Counted from the first letter of the stretch, positions 51,910 through 61,501 are shown. The stretch: 64,000 bases of DNA from CAXMRP01 sp965216515 (GCA_965216515.1 OZ244173.1:1364001-1428000), one strand, 5' to 3'. The notes: generated from the sequence alone by a model not told the origin. Numbers and translations are program-made.

Positions 51910-52680
51910 ATGAAGGGCGTGTGGCTTGAAGACCTGACCTGGCCGGAGGCAGGCGAGTGGTTCAGGCGGCAACCGGTCGTGGTTGTGCCGATCGGCGCCG
52001 CTTCCAAGGAACATGGACACCATCTCCCTCTGTGCACGGATTATGTGCTGGCCCGCACGTTGGCGCAAAGAGTGGCCGACGTGCTCCCCGTCGTGCTCGC
52101 GCCGATTGTGTCCTTCGCCTACTATCCGGCGTTCCGGCACTATCCGGGCAGCCAGCATCTGTCGCCGGAAAGCTTCGCCGGCCTCCTGCGCGATATTCTC
52201 TGCGGATTTATCGATCAGGGTGTCGGCAATCTCGCCATACTCAATACCGGTGTATCCACCGAACCGGTCGTCAACGTCCAGCTTCGCGAGCTTTACGAGG
52301 AACGTCGGGTTCGGGTTGCCGCGGCTCATATTCGGGACCTCGGGCGCAGCACCGACGATCTGTTCGCACAGGAACTCGGCGGTCACGGCGATGAGCATGA
52401 AACCTCGATCATGCTCGCAGCCGCACCGGAAAAAGTGCGGATGGACAAGGCGAAAACCGACTACGGGCACCAGATCGGCGCGCCAAAGACCGTTTTCTAT
52501 GTCCCGACCATTTTCGATGGCAATCCGGAATCCGGGCCTGATTATTCGCAAACCGGGGTCCGCGGCGACCCGGCTTTGGCGACGGCGCAAAAAGGCGAAG
52601 CGGCGATCGATGCGATGGTAGCGGACCTTTGCCAGGGTCTCCGCGCCATCTTTCCCGACGCGACAGGCGCAACCTCGTGA
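51910..52680 (+). CDS. Creatininase-family amidohydrolase
   Basis: 256 residues from an ATG at 51910. Metal-site motif GAASKEHGHHLPLCTD (His35, His38, Asp44 and nearby acids), NTGVSTEP, and GGHGDEHETS (about 157-166) bind the divalent metals. Creatininase-fold enzymes open cyclic amides or cleave formamide and peptide bonds (creatinine, FAPy deformylase, mycofactocin peptidase). The 'KEHG' form differs from the EQHG of creatininase, so the substrate is probably not creatinine. It overlaps the flavoprotein start by 4 bases. Confidence 0.9.
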   Translation: MKGVWLEDLTWPEAGEWFRRQPVVVVPIGAASKEHGHHLPLCTDYVLARTLAQRVADVLPVVLAPIVSFAYYPAFRHYPGSQHLSPESFAGLLRDILCGFIDQGVGNLAILNTGVSTEPVVNVQLRELYEERRVRVAAAHIRDLGRSTDDLFAQELGGHGDEHETSIMLAAAPEKVRMDKAKTDYGHQIGAPKTVFYVPTIFDGNPESGPDYSQTGVRGDPALATAQKGEAAIDAMVADLCQGLRAIFPDATGATS

Positions 52681-54215
52681 ACCGGAAATCGCCCACGCCC
52701 CATGACGTGATTGTCGTCGGCTACGGCTATGCCGGTGCCGCGGCCGCTCTTGCCGCCGCCCGCGCCGGCGCCCGGGTTTTGCTGCTCGAAAAAGCCGCCT
52801 CCCCCGGCGGCATCTCCATCTGTTCCGCTGGCGGATTGCGCATCGCCGACAACGCCGGCCGCGCGCTGGAATATCTGCGCCACACTTGTGGCGGGAAGAC
52901 GCCGGACGATGTGCTTGAGGTCCTTGCCGACGGCATGACCGGCCTGGCGGAACGCCTGGAAGCCCTGGCGGCGATCTGTGGCGCAAAAGTGGTTCGCCGC
53001 CCCTCGCCGGGCAACTACCCCTTTCCCGGCAACGAGACCTTTGGGTTTGCCTATGTGGACGACATTCCCGGATTTGATCCCGCCATGGCCTATCCCCAAG
53101 TGCGCGGCTCGCGCCACGGCGCCCTCCTCTTCCGGGTGCTGGCCGCCAATGTGGAAGCGGCACGGGACCGGATCGACATCGCCTTGAACCAGCCCGTCAA
53201 ACGGCTTGCCTATTCCGGCGGTCGGGTCGCAGGCGTGATCCTTCAGAACGGATCGATGCGCGCCGCCCGCTGCGGCGTCGTGTTGGCCTGCGGTGGCTTT
53301 GAGGCCGATCCCGGCATGCAGGCCCAGTACTGGGCCGGCGGACCGGCGCTCAATGCCGCCTATCGCCACAACACCGGCGACGGCATCCGCATGGCCCAAA
53401 GCCTCGGAGCCGATCTCTGGCATATGTGGCACTATCATGGATCCTACGGATTTCGCCTGCCCGATCCCGCCTACCCCTATGGCGTCCGCGTCAAACGCCT
53501 TCCCGACTGGCAACCCGAAGCCGACGGCGGTTGCGCCGATGACCTGCCAAGAATGGCGTGGATTCTTGTCGACCAGACAGGCAACCGGTTCATGAACGAG
53601 TACGAGCCCTATGTTCAGGACACCGGCGCCCGATCGCTCTCCCTGTTCAATCCGAGCAAACAGGTTGCCCCGCGCAATCCGGCCTACTTGCTCGTCGATA
53701 GCGCCGGGTTGGCCATGTACCCGCTCGGAAAGCCGACCCGCAACGATCCGGCCGCCGGCTACGAGTGGAGCGCCGACAATTCTGCGGAGATCGCCAGCGG
53801 CCTCTTCCGGTCCGCCGATAGCATCGCCGGCCTGGCACAGACCCTCCGCCTGCCGGCCCCGTCACTGGAACACACTGTTTTCCGCTGGAACGATATCTGT
53901 GCCGCCGGTTCCGATCCCCAGTTCGCCCGCCCGCCGGCATCGCTGCAACCGCTCAAAACGCCGCCCTATTATGCAGCACCGGTTTACCCGATCGTCTCCA
54001 ACACACAGGGCGGACCGCGCCATGATGCGGACCAGCGTGTCATCGACGTCTACGGCAATCCGATCCCCGGCCTGTTCGCCGCCGGCGAATGCGGCAGCCT
54101 GTTCGGCCATCTCTATATGTCCGGCGGCAATCTGGCGGAATGTCTTATCGGCGGGGAGATTGCCGGACGTCACGCCACGCAGGCCGCCGCATACGACAAA
54201 AGGACATCAGCATGA
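52677..54215 (+). CDS. FAD-dependent oxidoreductase, fumarate-reductase/ketosteroid-dehydrogenase-like
   Basis: 512 residues from a GTG at 52677 overlapping the creatininase stop. FAD motif VVGYGYAGAAAALAAARAGA (about 11-30) and LLEK, ASPGGISICSAGGL, GVVLACGGFEADPGM and the terminal GLFAAGECGSLFGHLYMSGGNLAECLIGG belong to the FrdA/SdhA-like FAD family that includes 3-oxosteroid 1-dehydrogenase and flavocytochrome c. It has no haem or Fe-S domain and no Tat signal, so it acts in the cytoplasm, on a C-C bond of a CoA-ester or acid intermediate. Confidence 0.88.
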   Translation: MNRKSPTPHDVIVVGYGYAGAAAALAAARAGARVLLLEKAASPGGISICSAGGLRIADNAGRALEYLRHTCGGKTPDDVLEVLADGMTGLAERLEALAAICGAKVVRRPSPGNYPFPGNETFGFAYVDDIPGFDPAMAYPQVRGSRHGALLFRVLAANVEAARDRIDIALNQPVKRLAYSGGRVAGVILQNGSMRAARCGVVLACGGFEADPGMQAQYWAGGPALNAAYRHNTGDGIRMAQSLGADLWHMWHYHGSYGFRLPDPAYPYGVRVKRLPDWQPEADGGCADDLPRMAWILVDQTGNRFMNEYEPYVQDTGARSLSLFNPSKQVAPRNPAYLLVDSAGLAMYPLGKPTRNDPAAGYEWSADNSAEIASGLFRSADSIAGLAQTLRLPAPSLEHTVFRWNDICAAGSDPQFARPPASLQPLKTPPYYAAPVYPIVSNTQGGPRHDADQRVIDVYGNPIPGLFAAGECGSLFGHLYMSGGNLAECLIGGEIAGRHATQAAAYDKRTSA

Positions 54216-55795
54216 ACGGATTCGCACCCGGCGATCCCCGAGCCAACAATCTTGGCTACTTTTCCGCTCTGGCGGCCAGGGCCGGCCCGGATCGGATCGC
54301 GATGATCGACCTGACGGGGCCGGCTGAACGGACAGTGCTTTATTCCGAGCTTGAAGAGCGGCTCCAGCGCTTCGCGGCACTGATCTCCGGTCTTGGCATG
54401 AATCCGGGTGACCGGATGGCGATGTCTGTCAGCAACCGGTTCGAGTTTGTCGAGATCATGTTTGGCGCAATGCGGGCCGGCATTGTCCCCGTACCGCTCA
54501 ACACAAAGCTTGGTGCCGACACCCTTGACTATACGATCCGGGATGCCGGCTGCCGCGGCGCGGTCGTCGAAATCGCCGCCAATGGCGGGATGGCCGCCGT
54601 CGCCGAGGCTGCCGACATCCCGGTCCGCATTGTTATTGACGGCCCCCTTCCGGGCTGGCGCGACTATGAACCGGCACTCATGAACACGCCGGCCGATTTC
54701 GATCCGCCGCGGATCGCCGACGACCACCCCTCGTTCCAGCCGTACACGTCGGGTTCGACAGGCCGCCCCAAGGGTGTTGTTCTCACACACGCCGGCCAGA
54801 TCTGGTGGATCGAGTGCCTGTCCAAATACTGGCCGGCCAATCCCGACGGGCGCGCGCTGGCGGCTGTCCCGCTCTACCACAAAAACGCCATGGCCGGCGC
54901 CATCAAGCCGAAGTTGAACATCGGCGGTTCCGTGGTCATCCTGCGCGATTTCGAACCGCGCGCATTTCTCAAGACGCTTGCCGACTACCGCATTACCAAG
55001 GCTGGCGCCGTGCCTTCCGTGTTTTCGCTGCTGCTTCAGCATCGCGACCTGATCGAAAGTCTCGACTTTTCGGCCCTGGAGTCGCTGTCGATCGGATCTG
55101 CGCCGGTCAGCGAGGAACTGATGGAGCAGATCCAGTCGGCTTTCGGCGTTGCGGTCACGGAGAGCTATGGGTTGACGGAAGGCGGCCCGGTGATGATCGG
55201 CCAGCCCACCGACGAACGAAGCGCCCCGTTTGGCAGCTGCGGGGTCGCCTGGCCGGAAGGCGAGATCAAGCTGGTGGATGCCGACGGCAACGAAGACCCG
55301 CATCTGGGCGAGTTGTGGGTGCGCAATCCCGGTGTGACGCCCGGCTATCACAATCTGCCGGAAGTCAACGCCGAGCGTATCGTTGACGGTTGGCTGCGAA
55401 CCGGCGACCTGTTTGCCTGCGATGATGCGGGATTTTACTATTTCAAAGGCCGCACGGACGACATGTTCAAGTCCTCCGGCGAGAGCATCTATCCCAAGGA
55501 AGTGGAAAACCTGCTGCTCAGCCATGATGCGGTGGTCGACGCCTGCGTCGTCCCGGTCAGGCACGAATTCAAAGGTCACGTTCCCGCCGCCATGGTCATG
55601 CTGTCCGCGCCGGGCGCCGCCGACGAGGACGCTCTCAAACAATACTGTTTGGCGAACGGTCCCGCATATGCCCATCCTCGCAACATTGTCATTGTCGACC
55701 AGATTCCGCTCAACGGCGCCGGCAAGAACGATCGAACGGTTGTGACCCGCGAACTGAACGGCCGTTTTGGAGCCGGAGCACATACCGATGAATAG
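54212..55795 (+). CDS. AMP-dependent acyl-CoA ligase
   Basis: 527 residues from an ATG at 54212. P-loop YTSGSTGRPKGVVLTH (about 176-191), ESYGLTEGGP, NPGVTPGYHNLPE, GWLRTGDLF and FKGRTDDMFKSSGESIYPKEVE (A8 hinge), final Lys in NGAGKNDR. It converts a free carboxylate to its CoA thioester with ATP. Overlaps its neighbours by 4 and 8 bases. The acid is unknown. Confidence 0.93.
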   Translation: MNGFAPGDPRANNLGYFSALAARAGPDRIAMIDLTGPAERTVLYSELEERLQRFAALISGLGMNPGDRMAMSVSNRFEFVEIMFGAMRAGIVPVPLNTKLGADTLDYTIRDAGCRGAVVEIAANGGMAAVAEAADIPVRIVIDGPLPGWRDYEPALMNTPADFDPPRIADDHPSFQPYTSGSTGRPKGVVLTHAGQIWWIECLSKYWPANPDGRALAAVPLYHKNAMAGAIKPKLNIGGSVVILRDFEPRAFLKTLADYRITKAGAVPSVFSLLLQHRDLIESLDFSALESLSIGSAPVSEELMEQIQSAFGVAVTESYGLTEGGPVMIGQPTDERSAPFGSCGVAWPEGEIKLVDADGNEDPHLGELWVRNPGVTPGYHNLPEVNAERIVDGWLRTGDLFACDDAGFYYFKGRTDDMFKSSGESIYPKEVENLLLSHDAVVDACVVPVRHEFKGHVPAAMVMLSAPGAADEDALKQYCLANGPAYAHPRNIVIVDQIPLNGAGKNDRTVVTRELNGRFGAGAHTDE

Positions 55796-56663
55796 TCGCC
55801 TGGACCTGGATCATGTCGCTGTCGTCGTCCGCGATCTTGACCGGGCGCAGAGCAACTACGAGCGCCTCGGATTCCGGCTCTCGCCGCGCAGCTCCCATCG
55901 CGGCCCGGTTCCACCCGACGGGTCCGTCGGCCCGTGGGGCAGCGGCAACCACTGTGCCATGTTCAAACACGGCTATTTTGAAATCCTCGGCGTAACGGAC
56001 CCGGCGCTCTACAAGGCCCATTTGGATCGGCGGTTGGCGGCCTACGAGGGCCTGCACCTCATCGCTTTCGGAACCGATAACGCTGATGCCGCCGTCGATG
56101 ACCTGCGGCAACACGGGATAAATTTGAGTGATCCGCAGGAAATCGGCCGCGACGTGCCTTACGGCGCCGGCACCCGGCCGGGCCGTTTCGCGATCTCCAA
56201 TCTCCAAACGCGGACCTATCCGGAAGCCGACTACATCGTCATCGAGCAAATGACGCGCGATGTGCTCTGGCAGACATCGCTTCTCGATCATCCAAACGGT
56301 GCCCTGTCGCTGGAGGCGGTTGCCGTTCACGCCACGGACCCGGCCGGCTTTCGCGATCGCATGGCGCCGCTTTTTGCATCTGTCGCTGCGTCTGAATTCC
56401 ATCTTTCGTTCGGCAGTCTTGAATTGGTTTCAGCGCCGGAGCTGGAGCGGCTCTTTCCGGGCGCGAGCCTCCCGGTCGACGGGCCCTGCGTCGCAGCGGT
56501 GACAATCGGCGTCTCCGATCTTTCCGCAACCCGACGGTTCCTGTCCGCCAACGCCGTGAATGCCACCCCGAGCGGTCGCGGAACGCTGTTTGTCGGACCT
56601 GAGGCCGGTTGCGGTGCGATTGTCGAATTTGCACCTTCATCAACATCGGAGGCCGGTCAATGA
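55788..56663 (+). CDS. VOC/glyoxalase-like protein (Glyoxalase_3 type)
   Basis: 291 residues from an ATG at 55788, inside the end of the ligase gene. N-terminal LDLDHVAVVVRDLDRAQSNYERLGF with metal-type His in LDHV, followed by GNHCAMFKHGYFEILGVTDP and a second weaker VOC half (LEAVAVHATDPAGF, VTIGVSDLSATRRFL). The family is often fused or co-encoded with short CoA or aldehyde enzymes; its chemistry (epimerase, dioxygenase or lyase) is uncertain. Confidence 0.8.
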   Translation: MNSRLDLDHVAVVVRDLDRAQSNYERLGFRLSPRSSHRGPVPPDGSVGPWGSGNHCAMFKHGYFEILGVTDPALYKAHLDRRLAAYEGLHLIAFGTDNADAAVDDLRQHGINLSDPQEIGRDVPYGAGTRPGRFAISNLQTRTYPEADYIVIEQMTRDVLWQTSLLDHPNGALSLEAVAVHATDPAGFRDRMAPLFASVAASEFHLSFGSLELVSAPELERLFPGASLPVDGPCVAAVTIGVSDLSATRRFLSANAVNATPSGRGTLFVGPEAGCGAIVEFAPSSTSEAGQ

Positions 56664-57637
56664 AGGCGGCGGTAATCGAAAAGCAGGGTGGCCTGGATGG
56701 CCTGGTCTACCGTGACTGGCCCGATCCGGTCGCCGGTCCCGGCGATATCCTGGTGCGGGTCCGCGCCTGTGGCCTGAACCATCTGGACATTTTCGTGCGC
56801 CGGGGCATGCCGGGCTTTCCGGTGCCCATACCGTTTATTTCCGGAGGCGACATCGCCGGCGAGGTGGCGGCGTTGGGAGAAGGCGTTACCGGATTTGCCG
56901 TTGGCGAGCGGGTGTTGGTCAATCCGTCCACCGACAAGGGCATGCTCGGCGAGCAACTGCCCGGCGGCATGGCGGAATTGGTCGCGGCCCCTGCAAGCCA
57001 TGTCATCCCGTTGCCCGAACATGTCACGTTTCGTGAAGCGGCCTGTCTGCCGGTCGCCTACGGGACGGCACGCCGGATGTTGCTGGCCCGTGCCGCCCTT
57101 CAGCCGGGCGAGCTGATTCTGGTGCTCGGTGCCAGCGGTGGCGTCGGCAACGGTTGCGTTCAGATTGCCGGACATCTTGGCGCCACGGTGATTGCCGCTG
57201 CCGGTGACGATGACAAGCTCGCCCGGCTCGAGGCGATGGGGGCAACGCATCTCATCAACTACCGCACCGGCGATTTCAGCAGACAGGCCTGGGAAATATC
57301 GGGAAAAAAGGGTGTCGATGTGGTGGTGAACTTCACCGGCGGCGACACGTGGGCGCCCTCGCTGCGCACGCTTCGCAAGGGCGGCCGCCTGGTAACCTGT
57401 GGCGCCACGGCCGGTTTTGAGCCCAAGACCGACATCCGCTACATCTGGGTCCGTGAACTGAACATATTGGGGTCCGATGGTTGGTCCACCGATGACATCC
57501 GAGCCTTGCTGACGATGGTGGAAGATGGCGACCTCAAGCCGGTGATCAGCCATGTCCTGCCGTTGGAGAAAGCACGCGAAGCCGAAGAGCTGATCGAGGA
57601 CCGCGGCATCTTCGGTAAAGTGATACTGGAGCCATGA
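56660..57637 (+). CDS. Zinc-independent quinone oxidoreductase-type MDR enzyme
   Basis: 325 residues from an ATG at 56660. GROES-like start MKAAVIEKQGGLDGLVYRDW, GLNHLDIFVRRG, and the NADP site VLGASGGVGNGCVQIAGHLGA (about 154-174). The Cys/His ligands of the catalytic zinc are absent and there is no structural zinc cluster, so it is a quinone/crotonyl-type reductase (QOR, enoyl reductase). Likely reduces an activated C=C of a pathway intermediate with NADPH. Confidence 0.9.
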   Translation: MKAAVIEKQGGLDGLVYRDWPDPVAGPGDILVRVRACGLNHLDIFVRRGMPGFPVPIPFISGGDIAGEVAALGEGVTGFAVGERVLVNPSTDKGMLGEQLPGGMAELVAAPASHVIPLPEHVTFREAACLPVAYGTARRMLLARAALQPGELILVLGASGGVGNGCVQIAGHLGATVIAAAGDDDKLARLEAMGATHLINYRTGDFSRQAWEISGKKGVDVVVNFTGGDTWAPSLRTLRKGGRLVTCGATAGFEPKTDIRYIWVRELNILGSDGWSTDDIRALLTMVEDGDLKPVISHVLPLEKAREAEELIEDRGIFGKVILEP

Positions 57638-58077
57638 TCACAACCGCGACACCTGACCTCACGACGCTGGACGGCATCCAGGCCGCCATCGATTCCTCGC
57701 CGTTCCAGAGACTTCTCGGCCTGAAAGCGGTCGCGCTGGATATTGACGAACCATCGGTGGAAATCGCACTGCCCTGCACCCCCCGCGTGGCCCGCAACGC
57801 GAGCGGCAACCAGTTGCATGGCGGCGCGCTGACCGCGCTTATGGACGTTGCCGGCGATTATGCACTCGGTATTCGGCTGGGATATCTGATTCCGACCATC
57901 AATCTCCATGCCGACTTTCTGCGCCCGGCCAACGGGTCGGCGCGCGCCGCGGCACGCATCCTGCGCTGCGGCCGCACGATCGGTGTCGCCGACATAAAGG
58001 TTTTCGATGATGACGGGCGGCTGGTGGCGGCAGGCCGCGGATCCTATTCCACCAGACGCCCGGAGCGTGCGCCATGA
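57634..58077 (+). CDS. PaaI-type hotdog thioesterase
   Basis: 147 residues. The hotdog core shows NQLHGGALTALMDVAGDYAL with the HGG(x)xxxxD active-site pattern, then TINLHADFLRPA and the final beta-strands (RILRCGRTIGVADIKVFDDDGRLVAAGRGSYS). PaaI-type enzymes release CoA from aryl- or acyl-CoA. Overlaps both neighbours by 4 bases (ATGA). Confidence 0.9.
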   Translation: MITTATPDLTTLDGIQAAIDSSPFQRLLGLKAVALDIDEPSVEIALPCTPRVARNASGNQLHGGALTALMDVAGDYALGIRLGYLIPTINLHADFLRPANGSARAAARILRCGRTIGVADIKVFDDDGRLVAAGRGSYSTRRPERAP

Positions 58078-59159
58078 CGCAACCACCATCCAGCGGCCCG
58101 GCCGTTTCCCTCGCCGATGACGGCGACGTGCCGGAGCCAATCGTGATGGCGGATCGTTTGCTGCATGCCACAAGACGGATGGATGCCAGGGCCGACTACT
58201 ACGGCAATGGCGGCGCGGTTGCGGAATTCGAGCACGCCATAGCCCGGCATTTGGGCAAGGAGCGGGCGGTGATGTTCCCGACCGGCACGATCGCAAATCT
58301 CGTTGCCGTGACCTGCCTGACACGTGCGCGCGGCAAGCGGGTCGTCGTCCATCGCCTCAGCCACCTCTACAATGATTGCGGCGACAACCTGCCTCTCCTG
58401 GGTGGATTTGCCTTGCTGCCGCTCGACAATGGTGGCGGCGGCTTCAGCGCCGAGCAGGTCCGCCACGAACTCGCCCGGACCGCCGATGCCCGTGTGGCGA
58501 GCGAAATCGGGTGCATCGCCGTGGAAAGCCCGAACCGACGGCTGTTCGGCCGCCGTTTCAACTCCGACGACCTCAGGGACGTATGCGATCTGGCATCCGA
58601 AAATGAAGTCCCTTTGTTCCTGGACGGTGCGCGAATGCTCATCGAATGCGCCTATACCGGCGTGTCGCCGAACGAAATGGCCGCCCCGTTCGACCTCGTT
58701 TACATGTCGTTGTACAAATATCTGGGCGCCCCGTTCGGCTGCGTGCTTGCCGGCCCGGCGGCGCTGCTCGACGGGATATTCCATGAACGGCGCAGATACG
58801 GCGGCAGCCTCTATCAGATGTGGCCGGCGGCGGTGCTGGCGGCCGAAAGGCTGCCGCGCATCGCCGGATACTGGGCGGATACGATTCCGGCATCGGAGGC
58901 GGTGATCGGACGGCTTGAGCGCGATCCGCGGTTACAGGTAGAGAGAGTTCCCGAGGGCACGAACATCTTCCTGGTATCCCGGCGGGATGCGGCTCTGGAT
59001 GGGCCGAAGATCAAGGCGGAGGGTGCACGCCTTGGCCTCAAGATGCCGGAACCTGTCGACAATCGCCTCCCGATCAAGATCAACGAAACCTGGCTGAACA
59101 TGGAAGCGGACCAGCTTGCCGGGCTTATTGCTTCCGCCCTGACATCAGATCCGGCGTGA
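58074..59159 (+). CDS. Threonine-aldolase/beta-eliminating-lyase family PLP enzyme
   Basis: 361 residues. The fold-type I core shows MFPTGTIANLVAV, CIAVESPNRRLFG, LFLDGARM (Asp184 contacts the pyridine nitrogen) and YMSLYKYLGAPFG with Lys215 for PLP. Threonine aldolases cleave beta-hydroxy-alpha-amino acids to glycine and an aldehyde. Family members also act as lyases, so the reaction is inferred. Last gene of the 13-gene operon; a hairpin lies 150 bases after it. Confidence 0.88.
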   Translation: MTQPPSSGPAVSLADDGDVPEPIVMADRLLHATRRMDARADYYGNGGAVAEFEHAIARHLGKERAVMFPTGTIANLVAVTCLTRARGKRVVVHRLSHLYNDCGDNLPLLGGFALLPLDNGGGGFSAEQVRHELARTADARVASEIGCIAVESPNRRLFGRRFNSDDLRDVCDLASENEVPLFLDGARMLIECAYTGVSPNEMAAPFDLVYMSLYKYLGAPFGCVLAGPAALLDGIFHERRRYGGSLYQMWPAAVLAAERLPRIAGYWADTIPASEAVIGRLERDPRLQVERVPEGTNIFLVSRRDAALDGPKIKAEGARLGLKMPEPVDNRLPIKINETWLNMEADQLAGLIASALTSDPA

Positions 59160-59308
59160 AGTTTCCGGCCCGGTCTCCCGGGTCGGTTGAAGAGACCGTC
59201 AGCCGGCATCCCGATCCGGGCCAGGCCGCCGCCGGCCCGCCGGTCAGATCATCCGATCCGGCCCGTTCACGCGTCAGCGAACCTGGCGATCCGCGATGCC
59301 ATGGGAAG

Positions 59309-59339
59309 GTTGGCGGCCGGCGCCGGGCCGGCCGCCAAC
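59309..59339. terminator. 13-bp hairpin between convergent operons
   Basis: GTTGGCGGCCGGC (59309-59321) and GCCGGCCGCCAAC (59327-59339) form a perfect 13-bp GC-rich stem with a GCCGG loop, in the 189-base gap between the lyase gene (+) and the binding-protein gene (-). It is symmetric, so it can stop transcription from both sides. There is no T-run, so termination may rely on Rho or hairpin strength. Confidence 0.75.
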
Positions 59340-59348
59340 AGCCGCATC

Positions 59349-60602
59349 CTATTTCATGCCGAGCTTGGCGCGAACCGTATTTGCCAGTTCCTTGACGGTC
59401 GCCTCCGGATCGGCGCCTTCATCGGCCACTTCGACAAGGGCCGCGGCAATGAGATCCGTCACCGCAACGCCCTCCGAACCGGGATAGGCATACCAGGGGC
59501 CGGCGTGTGCCGCGACCTGGGCATGTGCCACCCTGGCGTTCTGGTTGCCGGCATAGAACTCGCCGAGATAGGCGGCATCCTCAAGCACCAGCGCATTTGT
59601 CGGCGCGTAGCCGGTGTTTTCCACCACAACCTTGGCGCCTTCCGGGCCCGTTATGAACTGGATGTATTCCCAGGCAGCCTTCTGCTTCGCCTCGTCTTCC
59701 GAAAGCAGCACAACCGCTGAGCCGCCTGTCGGAAAATAGATGGTCGATTTGTCGTCTGCCTCAAGCGGCACACCCTTGACGATCACATCGAAATTATCCC
59801 CTGCGGCTTTGACAAAACGGGTCAGCAGCGACGAGCTTTCCAGCATGATGCCCAATGTGCCGGCGGGGAATGCCTGTCGCGCCTCGTCCTGGCCATAGCT
59901 CTCCATGCCGGCCTCTTTGGCAAATCGGCTGTAAAGGGTTGCCGCCTTGATCCCCGCATCGCTGTCAAACGTGATATCGCTCTCATCCGCGTTGAGCGGA
60001 CGTCCGCCATACGTGCCAAGGAGCGATTGAAAGCGCCAGTCGTGCCGGCCGATCCAGACGCCGTCGATATTGTCGCCAAGCGCATCGATTTTCGCCGCAA
60101 GCGCAATCACGCCATCGAATGTGGTTGGGAAATTGTCCATGTCGCCGCCCGCCTGCTCAACCAGCTTCGGGTTGACATACATGACGAGGTTCGAAGCCGA
60201 TGTCGCCAGCGCATGCTGCTTTCCCTCGTACTGGCCAAGCGACCGCAGGGCCGGGGTAAATCCGGCCTTGGCGAAGGCTTCGTCGTCGATAAACTTGTCC
60301 AGCGGCTGTGTAAGATCCCGGTCCTCCAGGATCCGCCAGCGGTTGAGGCCGACAAAGGCAACATCCGGCGCGGTTCCGGCGATACTTTCGCGCAGGAGGC
60401 GTTGCACACCCTCCGCGTAGCTTTCGGCCGGACCGTCGATCTCGATCTTGATGTCGGTATTCGCCTCCATAAATGCGGCCGCGAGCTTCTCCTGCGTCTC
60501 GGCCCAGATGGTCGGAATCGCGTAATGTACGCGGATCGTCGTTTCGGCGCTGGCGGCGGTCGCTGTAAGCGCGATCCCAGCGGCAAGCAATGCGTACTTC
60601 AT
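59349..60602 (-). CDS. Sugar/polyol ABC transporter substrate-binding protein (UgpB-like)
   Basis: 417 residues from an ATG at 60602. Signal peptide MKYALLAAGIALTATAASA (cut near 19). Family 1 features: TIRVHYAIPTIWAETQEKLAAAF, the AGTAPDVAFVGLNRWRILEDRDLTQPLD segment typical of UgpB/MalE-like receptors, and WEYIQFITGPEGAKVVVENTGYAPTN near the end. Periplasmic ligand likely a sugar, polyol or glycerophosphodiester. It is the last gene of its operon, after both permeases. Confidence 0.9.
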   Translation of the reverse strand: MKYALLAAGIALTATAASAETTIRVHYAIPTIWAETQEKLAAAFMEANTDIKIEIDGPAESYAEGVQRLLRESIAGTAPDVAFVGLNRWRILEDRDLTQPLDKFIDDEAFAKAGFTPALRSLGQYEGKQHALATSASNLVMYVNPKLVEQAGGDMDNFPTTFDGVIALAAKIDALGDNIDGVWIGRHDWRFQSLLGTYGGRPLNADESDITFDSDAGIKAATLYSRFAKEAGMESYGQDEARQAFPAGTLGIMLESSSLLTRFVKAAGDNFDVIVKGVPLEADDKSTIYFPTGGSAVVLLSEDEAKQKAAWEYIQFITGPEGAKVVVENTGYAPTNALVLEDAAYLGEFYAGNQNARVAHAQVAAHAGPWYAYPGSEGVAVTDLIAAALVEVADEGADPEATVKELANTVRAKLGMK

Positions 60603-60679
60603 GGTATTGGCTCCATTTCTCAGGACGTTGGAAAACGGCGCTTGGCGCGCTCTTATTCGGAATTTTTCGGAAATCGCGG

Positions 60680-61501
60680 TCACCCTTTCAGGCCTCCCGC
60701 GGCAAGGCCTTCGGTGAATTTTCGCTGCGCGAGCAGGAACCCGAAAACCAGCGGCGCGGTGACAATTGCCGCCGCCGCCATCAGGGGACCCAGATCATCG
60801 CCTGCTTCCTCATCCTTGAAGTAGATGATGCCCCGCGGCGGCGTGGCGAGATTCTGATCCGTCGTGGCGATCAGTGGCCAGAACAGGTCGTTCCAGTGGG
60901 CAGTGACCGAAAAGATCGCGAATGCCGTGGCCGCCGGCAGCGCCAGCGGAAAGGCGATGCGCCAGACGATGGCATGCTCCGACAACCCGTCAACGCGTGC
61001 GGCTTCGAACAGTTCCGCCGGGATTTGCGCGATGAACTGGCGAAACAGAAAGATGCCGAACACCGACGCCACAAACGGCACGATCAGCGCCGTGTAGGTG
61101 TTCAGGAGCCGGAATTCCGCAAGCGCGAGGAATATCGGAATTGCGGTCACGTGAAATGGCACAAGAAGCCCGGCCAGCACCAGCCCGAACACCACGGTTC
61201 GCGCCCGGAACTGGCGCTGCGCCAGGGCATAGGCGCAGGGCACGGCGAAGAACATCTGGAAAAGAAGAATGCCCGCGCAGACAACAGCGCCATTGAAGAG
61301 AAATCGCGCCAGGTCAACTTCCGTGAATGCCTTGACGTAGTTCAACCATTCGATGCTGCTTGGCAGGAACCGGATATCGGTGGAATAGATTTCACTGGCC
61401 GGTTTGAGCGAAACGGATATCAGCCAGAAGAAGGGCAGAAGGACGATCAGCGCCCCAAGGATGATGGCCAGTCCAAGGAAGGGTCGGGCGGCGCGGGTCA
61501 T
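60680..61501 (-). CDS. Sugar ABC transporter permease, MalG/UgpE-like
   Basis: 273 residues from an ATG at 61501, overlapping the MalF-like stop. Six membrane segments, start FLGLAIILGALIVLLPFFWLISVSLKP, and EAA loop ELFEAARVDGLSEHAIVWRIAFPLALPA (about 186-213). Conserved C-terminal QRKFTEGLAAGGLKG is a hallmark of the MalG group. Pairs with the MalF-like permease. Confidence 0.92.
   Translation of the reverse strand: MTRAARPFLGLAIILGALIVLLPFFWLISVSLKPASEIYSTDIRFLPSSIEWLNYVKAFTEVDLARFLFNGAVVCAGILLFQMFFAVPCAYALAQRQFRARTVVFGLVLAGLLVPFHVTAIPIFLALAEFRLLNTYTALIVPFVASVFGIFLFRQFIAQIPAELFEAARVDGLSEHAIVWRIAFPLALPAATAFAIFSVTAHWNDLFWPLIATTDQNLATPPRGIIYFKDEEAGDDLGPLMAAAAIVTAPLVFGFLLAQRKFTEGLAAGGLKG

Noticed and set aside
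54170..55783. 537-codon antisense frame over the CoA ligase gene
   Set aside because: No domain content, and the plus strand carries an intact AMP-ligase with all motifs in order.
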